From: Rhodoluna sp.
Lineage (GTDB): Bacteria > Actinomycetota > Actinomycetes > Actinomycetales > Microbacteriaceae
Assembly: GCA_026393335.1 (NCBI GenBank)
Contig: JAPLAJ010000021.1
Coordinates: 1-6,381, forward strand
Reading direction: 5' to 3'
Length of the DNA stretch: 6,381 nt
The notes under the pieces are model-generated. The model was given only the letters and a program-made list of their open reading frames with translations. It was not told the DNA's origin and did no database searches. Below, in pieces: positions 1-5,357 of the stretch; position 1 is the stretch's first letter, and every line of letters starts with the position of its first letter. The translations under genes were made by a program, and so were the position numbers.

Positions 1-89
1 AGTTCAGCGATGGCTGTTGGTTGATCTCCAGATGGCGTGTAATCACTAATTACCTCAAATGGAGCAAAGGTTCTAGTTGGTTCTTTCAC
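1..89 (-). CDS. uvrB: UvrB, excinuclease ABC subunit B (N-terminal 29 codons only, cut by the window edge)
   Basis: Reading the minus strand from a GTG at 89-87 gives an open frame starting (M)KEPTRTFAPFEVISDYTP and continuing SGDQPTAIAEL. The block F-x-V-x-S-x-(Y)-x-P-x-GDQP-x-AI is the conserved opening of UvrB, the helicase-like damage-verification subunit of UvrABC nucleotide excision repair. The Walker A motif would follow just past the window edge. The GTG is the only sensible start: no ATG occurs in the visible part, and AAGGG (99-95) lies five bases upstream as a ribosome binding site. The GTG overlaps the coaE stop in a GTGA (89-86), so the two genes are probably one translationally coupled unit, the same neighbour order as in mycobacteria. 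Only the N-terminus is visible, so whether the gene is intact cannot be judged. Confidence 0.85.
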   Translation of the reverse strand, partial: MKEPTRTFAPFEVISDYTPSGDQPTAIAE

Positions 90-694
90 TTGTGCCCTTG
101 CTCGTTCATGGCTTTGAACTTTTCAAACAATGCAGTTGCATCTGAACTAAGGGCGGCTAATGACTGATTCGAGTTCAAGATGTAATCAGCTCGAGCTGCC
201 CGCTCAATAGCGCTGGCCTGAGCCTTTATTCGAGATAGTGCCTGCTCTAAGGTCATTCCTCTTGAACCAACTAAACGTTGAGCACGCTCTGTCTCAGGGG
301 CTTCAACACTAACTACAACATCAAAGGGAAGTTCGACATTTGCCTCAACCAAAAGAGGAACTGTGTAAATCACAATCGAATCACCTGGCAATGACTGCAG
401 AATTTCTTGAGCTCTAGCCCTAACCAGAGGGTGAACGATGCCCTCGAGCTCTTTTCTCTTGGCAACATTATTGAAAACAATCTCGCCTAACGCTTTTCTA
501 TCTAGATCACCTGTGGCAGTAAAAACTCCTGAGCCAAAAACCTGTCCAATCTTTTCGATACCAACAGTGCCAGGTTGGACAACTTCCCTTGCCAATAAAT
601 CAGCGTCTATCTCAATGGCTCCCAGAGCGACCCAAATGCCAGCAACGGTACTTTTACCCGCTGCGATTCCTCCGGTAAGGCCTATCAAGAACAT
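86..694 (-). CDS. coaE: Dephospho-CoA kinase
   Basis: CoaE catalyses the last step of coenzyme A synthesis, ATP-dependent phosphorylation of the 3'-hydroxyl of the dephospho-CoA ribose, in the cytoplasm. The 202-residue product has the P-loop GGIAAGKS (8-15) and the substrate-site motif IDADLLAREVV (29-39, with D30 and D32). It also has LDRKALGEIVF (64-74), VHPLV (87-91), VPLLVE (112-117), the lid-region RIKAQ (155-159) and the C-terminal ADYILNS (169-175). The length is that of a normal single-domain CoaE. The UPF0157-like C-terminal extension known from mycobacterial CoaE is absent. The ATG at 694 lies just after the rpsA terminator. There is no strong Shine-Dalgarno; a TAGGCT six bases before the ATG suggests a leaderless start. 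The stop overlaps the uvrB start by four bases. Confidence 0.95.
   Translation of the reverse strand: MFLIGLTGGIAAGKSTVAGIWVALGAIEIDADLLAREVVQPGTVGIEKIGQVFGSGVFTATGDLDRKALGEIVFNNVAKRKELEGIVHPLVRARAQEILQSLPGDSIVIYTVPLLVEANVELPFDVVVSVEAPETERAQRLVGSRGMTLEQALSRIKAQASAIERAARADYILNSNQSLAALSSDATALFEKFKAMNEQGHK
95..99 (-). promoter_or_regulatory. Shine-Dalgarno sequence for uvrB inside the end of coaE
   Basis: The minus strand reads AAGGG, then CACAA, then GTG. The five-base spacing is good. The site supports the GTG at 89-87 as the uvrB start and fits coupled translation from coaE. Confidence 0.6.
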
Positions 695-700
695 CTTCTA

Positions 701-708
701 AGCCTAAC
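701..708 (-). promoter_or_regulatory. Candidate leaderless promoter -10 element of coaE
   Basis: The minus strand reads GTTAGGCT (708-701), six bases (TAGAAG), then ATG. TAGGCT (706-701) fits the actinobacterial -10 consensus TANNNT, and the distance would put the transcript start at or next to the A of the ATG. No recognisable -35 is present; at the expected distance lies the stem of the rpsA terminator. A promoter here is needed if that terminator is efficient. The alternative reading is a weak Shine-Dalgarno (TTAGG, eight bases from the ATG). The same octamer at the same distance precedes polA. Confidence 0.45.
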
Positions 709-712
709 CCCA

Positions 713-756
713 AGACAAATAAAAGACGGGCTGAGCCCTAAGGCCCAACCCGTCTT
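713..756 (-). terminator. Rho-independent terminator of rpsA
   Basis: In the minus-strand transcript an eight-pair stem AAGACGGG / CCCGUCUU (756-749 with 730-723) closes an inner, imperfectly paired stretch. This inner part has a GCC/GGC mini-stem around a four-base loop (738-741). The stem is followed at once by UUAUUUGU (722-715), so with the stem's own final Us the tract reads UUUUAUUUGU. The hairpin starts 13 bases after the rpsA stop. On the plus strand no T-run follows, so the element works in the rpsA direction only. It separates rpsA from coaE, whose ATG is 28 bases beyond the stem. Confidence 0.85.
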
Positions 757-769
757 CGAATCTAAAAAA

Positions 770-2242
770 CTACTCGGCGCTGTTTAGCTTGTCGCGAAGA
801 GCAGATAGTCCCTCATCCTCAGAAAGGGTTCCTTCTGAAGCTGTTGCACCTTCAGATGAAGAGGAAGTGGTTGTGCTGGCCTGAACTTCTGGCTTTGCAT
901 CAGGAAGTGTTGCTGCAAGAGCGTTAGCTGCTGCAACCTGCTTCTTGTGCTCTTCCCAGCGAGCGTGAGCTTCTGCGTATTCCTTCTCCCACTTAGCCTT
1001 AGCCTCTTCGAAGCCTGGCTTCCATTCGCTAGTTTCAGCGTTGAAGCCTTCTGGGTACTTGTAGTTACCCTGGTCATCGAAGTCGGTAGCCAATCCGTAT
1101 AGAGCTGGGTTGAAGTCAGTTCCCTCAGGGTTTACTTCTTCAGTTGCCTGCTTCAATGAAAGTGAAATACGACGACGATCTAGATCGATGTCGATAACCT
1201 TCACGAATACGTCCTGGTTTACAGTTACAACCTGGCTTGCAAGATCGATGTGCTTAGCAGATAGCTCACTGATGTGAACTAGACCTTCAATGCCATCAGC
1301 AACACGAACAAATGCACCGAATGGAACGATTTTTGTGACCTTACCTGGTGCGTACTGACCGATTGCGTGTGATCTAGCAAATACTTGCCATGGATCTTCC
1401 TGAGTTGCCTTTAGAGAAAGTGAAACACGCTCTCTGTCCTGATCAACTTCTAGAACCTCAACAGTTACTTCTTGACCAATCTCAACAACTTCACTTGCGT
1501 GCTCGATGTGCTTCCATGAAAGCTCGCTTACGTGAACTAGACCGTCAACACCACCAAGGTCAATGAATGCACCGAAGTTTACGATAGATGAAACAACACC
1601 TGTGCGAATCTGTCCCTTAGCAAGATCTGCAAGGAATGTGCTGCGGTTAGCAGACTGAGACTCTTCAAGAAGAGCTCTACGAGATAGCACAACGTTGTTA
1701 CGGTTCTTGTCTAGTTCCAAAATCTTTGCGTCAACGTTCTGACCAAGGTAAGGAGTTAGGTCGCGAACACGACGTAGTTCGATAAGAGATGCTGGAAGGA
1801 ATCCACGAAGACCGATGTCAACGATTAGACCACCCTTAACGACTTCAATTACCAAACCGGTAACAACGCCATCAGATTCTTTGATCTTTTCTACATCGCC
1901 CCATGCGCGTTCGTACTGAGCGCGCTTCTTGGAAAGAATTAGTCGGCCTTCTTTGTCTTCTTTCTGAAGAACAAGGGCCTCGATTGAATCACCAACAGAA
2001 ACAATGTCGCCTGGAGCTGCATCGTGACGGATTGATAATTCGCGTGAAGGAATAACACCTTCTGTTTTGTAACCTACGTCGAGAAGAACCTCGTCGCGGT
2101 CAATCTTCACAACGATACCTGCGATTAGATCGCCGTCGTTGAATGATTTTAGGGTTTTTTCGATTTCTGCTAATAGCTCTTCAGCTGTGCCGATGTCGTT
2201 TACTGCTACCTGCTTAGGAGCTTTTTCGGTGCTACTTGTCAT
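770..2242 (-). CDS. rpsA: 30S ribosomal protein S1
   Basis: S1 binds mRNA on the small ribosomal subunit and helps place it for initiation. The 490-residue product has four S1/OB domains at about 36-105, 123-190, 208-277 and 294-364, as in other actinobacterial S1 proteins (six in E. coli). Domains 3 and 4 are the most canonical and resemble each other (NFGAFIDLGGVDGLVHVSEL and PFGAFVRVADGIEGLVHISEL); these carry the strongest RNA-binding surfaces in the family. The tail has the actinobacterial block around LYGLATDFDDQGNYKYPEGF (381-400), a charged helical stretch with repeated W/K/E (407-435), a Ser/Thr linker (456-463) and a conserved-looking end, LSALRDKL (479-486). The ATG at 2242 has no Shine-Dalgarno: the bases before it are ATCCTCTCT. 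The leader contains a long hairpin, so autogenous control as in E. coli rpsA is possible but unproven. Confidence 0.97.
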   Translation of the reverse strand: MTSSTEKAPKQVAVNDIGTAEELLAEIEKTLKSFNDGDLIAGIVVKIDRDEVLLDVGYKTEGVIPSRELSIRHDAAPGDIVSVGDSIEALVLQKEDKEGRLILSKKRAQYERAWGDVEKIKESDGVVTGLVIEVVKGGLIVDIGLRGFLPASLIELRRVRDLTPYLGQNVDAKILELDKNRNNVVLSRRALLEESQSANRSTFLADLAKGQIRTGVVSSIVNFGAFIDLGGVDGLVHVSELSWKHIEHASEVVEIGQEVTVEVLEVDQDRERVSLSLKATQEDPWQVFARSHAIGQYAPGKVTKIVPFGAFVRVADGIEGLVHISELSAKHIDLASQVVTVNQDVFVKVIDIDLDRRRISLSLKQATEEVNPEGTDFNPALYGLATDFDDQGNYKYPEGFNAETSEWKPGFEEAKAKWEKEYAEAHARWEEHKKQVAAANALAATLPDAKPEVQASTTTSSSSEGATASEGTLSEDEGLSALRDKLNSAE

Positions 2243-2367
2243 AGAGAGGATATCTCGATCTTGTTTTTACTCGGGCCAATTACCATTAGTCGCTACAGGC
2301 GCAGCAACTCACAACAATTGAACTTGGACTGGATTTGTTTAGGCCCAAAAATGGACCTTTGGAAAGT
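2243..2367 (-). promoter_or_regulatory. 5' leader of rpsA (125-bp spacer between HPr and rpsA)
   Basis: This is the longest gap in the window. Read in the rpsA direction it holds, in order, the start of a terminator-like stem for HPr, a six-pair hairpin (2358-2341), a 26-base linker, a 20-position GU-rich hairpin (2320-2277), and an unpaired A-rich stretch (GUAAAAACAA). It then runs into AUCCUCUCU directly before the AUG. No purine-rich ribosome binding site is present. No convincing protein frame lies in it on either strand. Confidence 0.5.
2277..2320 (-). ncRNA. Candidate structured RNA element: long hairpin in the rpsA leader
   Basis: In the rpsA-sense RNA, bases 2320-2301 pair with 2277-2296 around the tetraloop GCCU (2300-2297). 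By hand I count 13 Watson-Crick pairs, six G·U pairs and one G·A mismatch (2310/2287); one more U·G pair (2321/2276) extends the base. On the opposite strand the six G·U pairs become A·C clashes, so the fold makes sense only in the direction of rpsA. No known family is recognised. It could be a cis-acting leader for S1 autocontrol. It could also be fortuitous if transcription starts downstream of it. Confidence 0.45.
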
Positions 2368-2368
2368 C
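2347..2368 (-). terminator. Weak candidate terminator after HPr, overlapping an alternative hairpin
   Basis: Directly at the HPr stop, GACUUU (2368-2363) can pair with AAGGUC (2359-2354) around a three-base loop, with one G·U pair. CA and then UUUUU (2351-2347) follow. The stem is short, with three G-C pairs, so termination would be partial at best. The segment AGGUCC (2358-2353) can instead pair with GGGCCU (2346-2341), enclosing the U-run in its loop. The two folds exclude each other. Confidence 0.3.
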
Positions 2369-2393
2369 TATACGCTCTTTTGACCCGAAACAA
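2353..2393 (-). promoter_or_regulatory. Candidate rpsA promoter at the end of the HPr gene
   Basis: The minus strand has TTGTTT (2393-2388), a 17-base spacer and TAGACT (2370-2365), which fits TANNNT and includes the HPr stop codon. A start about seven bases on, near 2358, would give a leader of roughly 116 bases beginning with the small hairpin at 2358-2341 and containing the long hairpin. The -35 shares only TTG with the consensus, so this is a best guess among weak candidates. Confidence 0.35.
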
Positions 2394-2634
2394 CGGCGAT
2401 TAGAGCCTCAAGGACCTTAGCTTCATCAGGGCCATCAACCTCGATAAGTAGCTCTTCCCCATATTTAGCACCAAGGCTTAGAACCCCGAGAATGCTGGTC
2501 CCAACGGCCTTTTTACCAACTCGGTTGGTGATGTTCACCTGGTGACCACTTAGCGAGGCCAACCTAACGAAATCAGCGGCAGGTCTGGCATGCAACCCTA
2601 CCTCTGTGCCCACAACCACACTGCCCTTGACCAC
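2368..2634 (-). CDS. HPr-family phosphocarrier protein
   Basis: HPr takes phosphate from PEP-dependent Enzyme I on a histidine and hands it to sugar-specific EIIA proteins of the phosphotransferase system in the cytoplasm. The 88-residue product has the active-site signature GLHARPAA (13-20) with H15 and R17 at their canonical places, and the second conserved block GTSILGVLSLGAKYGEEL. S47 in that block aligns with the regulatory Ser46 of Firmicutes HPr; whether it is phosphorylated here is unknown. The start is a GTG (2634-2632) that shares its first base with the polA stop in TAGTG. A GAGG lies about ten bases upstream, so translation is probably coupled to polA. A start at the GTG of codon 6 would move the histidine to position 10 and is less likely. 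No other PTS gene is in the window. Confidence 0.92.
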   Translation of the reverse strand: MVKGSVVVGTEVGLHARPAADFVRLASLSGHQVNITNRVGKKAVGTSILGVLSLGAKYGEELLIEVDGPDEAKVLEALIAVVSGQKSV

Positions 2635-5300
2635 TAGTGAGCTGCCTCATCCCAGCTCTTACCAATGCCAACGCTCACATCTAGTGGAACAGCCAGTGTG
2701 GCAGCCTCAGTCATACCTTGTATGACCAGTTCTTGAACCTTGGCAAGCTCACCCTTGGCTACCTCGATCACTAACTCATCGTGCACCTGAAGAAGAATGC
2801 GGCTTTTGACCTTGGACTTGACCAAGGCCTTATCAACATTGATCATGGCGGTCTTCATGATGTCAGCAGCAGTGCCCTGGATCGGCGCATTTAGTGCTGC
2901 TCGCCTAGCGTTCTCCTTGACTGCAAAAATCTTGCTTTGCAGATCAGGGAATGGTCTTCTACGTCCAGCAATAGTTTCTGTGTAGCCTCGGAGCTTAGCT
3001 TCTTCGACTACTTCGCTGAGATATCTTCTAACTCCACCAAAGCGATCAAAGTAATCAGCCATTAGTTGCTTAGCATCCGCGTTAGTTATTCTCAGTTGCT
3101 TGGCTAAACCATATTCGCTTAGCCCGTAGACAAGTCCATAAGACATCGCCTTGACCTTGGAACGCATTGCTCCGGTTACCTCAGCAGGCGGGACGCCATA
3201 GATTCTTGAACCAACAAACTTGTGTAGATCCTCACCTGACTTGAAAGCTTCAATCAAACCTTCATCCTGGCTTAGATGAGCAAGAATGCGCATTTCAATT
3301 TGCGAATAGTCTGCAGTTAACAAAGTTTCGAAATCTTCGCCAACGATGAAGGCATCTCTGATTAGTCTTCCTCTGTCGCTTCTGACCGGGATGTTCTGTA
3401 AGTTTGGGTTCTCCGATGAGAGTCTTCCTGTGGAAGTTCCTGTCTGAACATAGGTCGTGTGGATGCGGGAGTCAGTACCAACAGATTTGCTGATAGTTTC
3501 CACAATCTGTCGAATCTTGGTTACTTCACGGTGAGATAGCAGTTTCTCAAGGAACGGGTGCCCGTTTTGTTCAAAGAGAGTTGTCAGAGCTTCAGCGTTA
3601 GTTGAGAAACCAGTTTTAACCTTGCTGGTTCCTGCCATACCTAGATCTTCAAACAAAACAGTTTGCAATTGTTTAGGCGAGGCTAGGTTAATTTCCTTAC
3701 CAATGATTTCGAAGCACTCATTAGCAATCTTGGATATCTCTGTGTCGAGTTTCTTGACTAACTTAGCTAAGCCCGCAACGTCAACTGTGATGCCAGTGTG
3801 TTCCATTTTGGCTAACGGGTTACTTGAAGCCAGTTCAACCTGTTTATACACCTCAGTCTGTTTTGACTTCGCTAGGACACTTGCTAAAGCCTGATTGAGT
3901 TGGAAGACATGCCAAGCCAAAGAAGACAGGTCTCTCTCAGGTTGAACCAGCTCTTCCTCGGATTCTGTCTCCAACTGCACACCTAAGTATTCAGCAACAA
4001 GGGCTTCAGCATCGAAACCTCTGCGCAGTGGATTATCGATGTATGCCATCAACATTGGGTCATCAACTAAACCATCTAATTTCTTACCTGTACCCAGGAG
4101 AGCTCGTTCAGCTGCCTTTGCATTGAAAACAACTTTAGGTTGGGCAGAAGAAAGCCAAGCGTAGAAATCTTTGTCGAACTCTTTAAAAGAAAGTGATGTC
4201 CTTGCACCTTGATTAGCGATACCGGCACCAAGGATGCTCTCATCCCCGAAATCAAAAAACACAGCGCTTGGTTTAGGTGATGAGTAGATTTTCGCTAACG
4301 CTTCTGCTTTGTTCTTAGCCTCTTTTGGCATCAGTAGTTCTACTCTTGTAGCTACTTCTTCGACTACTTCTTGCTCTACAGCTTTGACCTCAGCAGCTGG
4401 CTTACTTCCCTCAGCAACACCAAGGCCACGTAACACTCTTTCCAGCAAAGATCTGAAATGCATTTTCGTAAACGCGTTGCGAACGGCAGTTTCATTGACT
4501 GGCTTCATGGCGAAGGCATCAAATGTGTATCCGCAATCGAGGTCACGAACCAAGTGATTGAGCCTCCTGTTTCGAACAGCTAACTGCTGATGTTCACGAA
4601 GACTCTCTCCCACTTTGCCTGGTATGTCATTCTGTGCAGCGAGGACACCTGAGAGATCACCATACTGCTGTAACCACTTTGCTGCTGTCTTTGGACCTAC
4701 ACCTGGAACTCCTGGCAGGTTATCCGATGTTTCACCAACTAGAGCTGCTAGGTCTGGGTATTGCTTAGCGTGAATACCATACTTTTCAAGCACTGCTTCA
4801 TCAGTCATGCGTGCAAGGTTCATTACCCCTTTGACAGGGTAAAGAATTGTGACATCGTCTTGAATCAGTTGGAAAGTGTCTCTATCACCAGAAACAATCA
4901 AAACTTTGTATCCAGCAGCAGCCCCTTGATCGGCGAGGCTAGCGATCACATCATCAGCTTCATAGTTCTCACGAGTAAGGGTCAAGATGTTCATCGCTGC
5001 TAAAGCTTCAGTGAGCAGTTCGGTCTGGCCATTGAACTCAGGTGGAGTTTCACCTCTAGTGCCTTTGTATTCCGGATACTCTTCTGTGCGAAATGAATTG
5101 CGTGAAAGATCGAAGGCGACAGCTAGGTGAGTTGGCTTTTCGTTCTGCAGGATGTTTAGCATCATGGAAATGAATCCGTGCACCGCGTTGGTATGTTGAC
5201 CGTCAGGTGTCTTAAAGGCATCTGGAGATAAAGCATAGAACGCTCTGAAAGCCAAAGAGTGACCATCAATGAGCAAAAGAGTAGGCTTGGTCTTGGTCAT
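2634..5300 (-). CDS. polA: DNA polymerase I
   Basis: Pol I fills gaps and removes RNA primers in replication and repair. The 888 residues hold an N-terminal 5'-nuclease (about 5-290), with D12, D64, the cluster E114/D116/D117, D139/D141 and D193, and the helix-hairpin-helix GVPGVGPKTA (197-206). A 3'-5' exonuclease fold (about 345-470) lacks its catalytic acids. The polymerase domain (about 490-888) has motif A DYSQIEMRILAHLS (664-677), motif B R713…K717…Y721…Y725, and motif C QVHDELV (838-844). Length and layout match actinobacterial Pol I, for example M. tuberculosis, which also lacks proofreading. Y721 stands where E. coli has F762. The ATG at 5300 follows GTTAGGCT and six bases, read either as a leaderless -10 or as a weak Shine-Dalgarno. 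The stop shares a base with the HPr start. Confidence 0.97.
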   Translation of the reverse strand: MTKTKPTLLLIDGHSLAFRAFYALSPDAFKTPDGQHTNAVHGFISMMLNILQNEKPTHLAVAFDLSRNSFRTEEYPEYKGTRGETPPEFNGQTELLTEALAAMNILTLTRENYEADDVIASLADQGAAAGYKVLIVSGDRDTFQLIQDDVTILYPVKGVMNLARMTDEAVLEKYGIHAKQYPDLAALVGETSDNLPGVPGVGPKTAAKWLQQYGDLSGVLAAQNDIPGKVGESLREHQQLAVRNRRLNHLVRDLDCGYTFDAFAMKPVNETAVRNAFTKMHFRSLLERVLRGLGVAEGSKPAAEVKAVEQEVVEEVATRVELLMPKEAKNKAEALAKIYSSPKPSAVFFDFGDESILGAGIANQGARTSLSFKEFDKDFYAWLSSAQPKVVFNAKAAERALLGTGKKLDGLVDDPMLMAYIDNPLRRGFDAEALVAEYLGVQLETESEEELVQPERDLSSLAWHVFQLNQALASVLAKSKQTEVYKQVELASSNPLAKMEHTGITVDVAGLAKLVKKLDTEISKIANECFEIIGKEINLASPKQLQTVLFEDLGMAGTSKVKTGFSTNAEALTTLFEQNGHPFLEKLLSHREVTKIRQIVETISKSVGTDSRIHTTYVQTGTSTGRLSSENPNLQNIPVRSDRGRLIRDAFIVGEDFETLLTADYSQIEMRILAHLSQDEGLIEAFKSGEDLHKFVGSRIYGVPPAEVTGAMRSKVKAMSYGLVYGLSEYGLAKQLRITNADAKQLMADYFDRFGGVRRYLSEVVEEAKLRGYTETIAGRRRPFPDLQSKIFAVKENARRAALNAPIQGTAADIMKTAMINVDKALVKSKVKSRILLQVHDELVIEVAKGELAKVQELVIQGMTEAATLAVPLDVSVGIGKSWDEAAH

Positions 5301-5316
5301 TTCAATAGCCTAACTT
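5287..5316 (+). promoter_or_regulatory. Candidate thioesterase promoter overlapping the polA start region
   Basis: The plus strand has TTGGTC (5287-5292), an 18-base spacer and TAACTT (5311-5316), a TANNNT match. The start would fall near 5323, giving a leader of about 35 bases with a proper ribosome binding site. Its -10 shares the TA at 5311-5312 with the candidate polA -10 on the other strand. Both halves are weak matches. Confidence 0.25.
5307..5314 (-). promoter_or_regulatory. Candidate leaderless promoter -10 element of polA
   Basis: The minus strand reads GTTAGGCT (5314-5307), ATTGAA, then ATG. TAGGCT (5312-5307) fits TANNNT at the spacing expected when the transcript begins at the start codon. 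No good -35 is seen. The alternative is a weak Shine-Dalgarno (TTAGG, eight bases before the ATG). The octamer and its distance are identical at coaE. Confidence 0.4.
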
Positions 5317-5346
5317 GACCTAAGTGAAACACTCGCTAACTGGGCT

Positions 5347-5352
5347 AAGAGG
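5347..5352 (+). promoter_or_regulatory. Shine-Dalgarno sequence of the thioesterase gene
   Basis: AAGAGG lies five bases before the ATG at 5358, a good spacing. This is the clearest ribosome binding site in the window, unlike the starts of polA, coaE, rpsA and pdtaR. It fixes the start codon. Confidence 0.65.
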
Positions 5353-5357
5353 TAATT

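Noticed and set aside
438..701. Plus-strand open frame antisense to coaE, and similar antisense frames within rpsA and polA
   Set aside because: Each lies fully opposite a well-supported gene, has low-complexity or unrecognisable protein sequence and no ribosome binding site. They are shadows of the coding strand.
2243..2252. TATCCT as a leaderless -10 for rpsA
   Set aside because: It is only four bases from the ATG, too close for a transcript start at the start codon.
2279..2307. TTGCTG-17-GGTAAT as the rpsA promoter
   Set aside because: The -10 lacks the important TA at its start and the -35 shares only TTG. It would lie entirely within the arms of the long hairpin. It cannot be excluded, and if real it would remove the hairpin from the mRNA.
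2341..2358. Six-base-loop hairpin (AGGUCC-AUUUUU-GGGCCU) as an ANTAR target for PdtaR
   Set aside because: Described ANTAR targets are paired hairpins with hexaloops having A at position 1 and G at position 4. This loop has A1 but U4, and the neighbouring hairpin has a GCCU tetraloop, so the pair does not fit.
2617..2619. Alternative HPr start at the GTG of codon 6, with AAGGG four bases upstream
   Set aside because: It would place the active histidine at residue 10 and remove most of the first beta strand. The upstream GTG gives the canonical His15.
5315..5342. TTGACC (5315-5320) as a strong -35 for the thioesterase
   Set aside because: The hexamer is good but nothing like TANNNT lies 16-18 bases downstream; TAACTG at 5337 is a poor match and would leave no room for the Shine-Dalgarno in the transcript.
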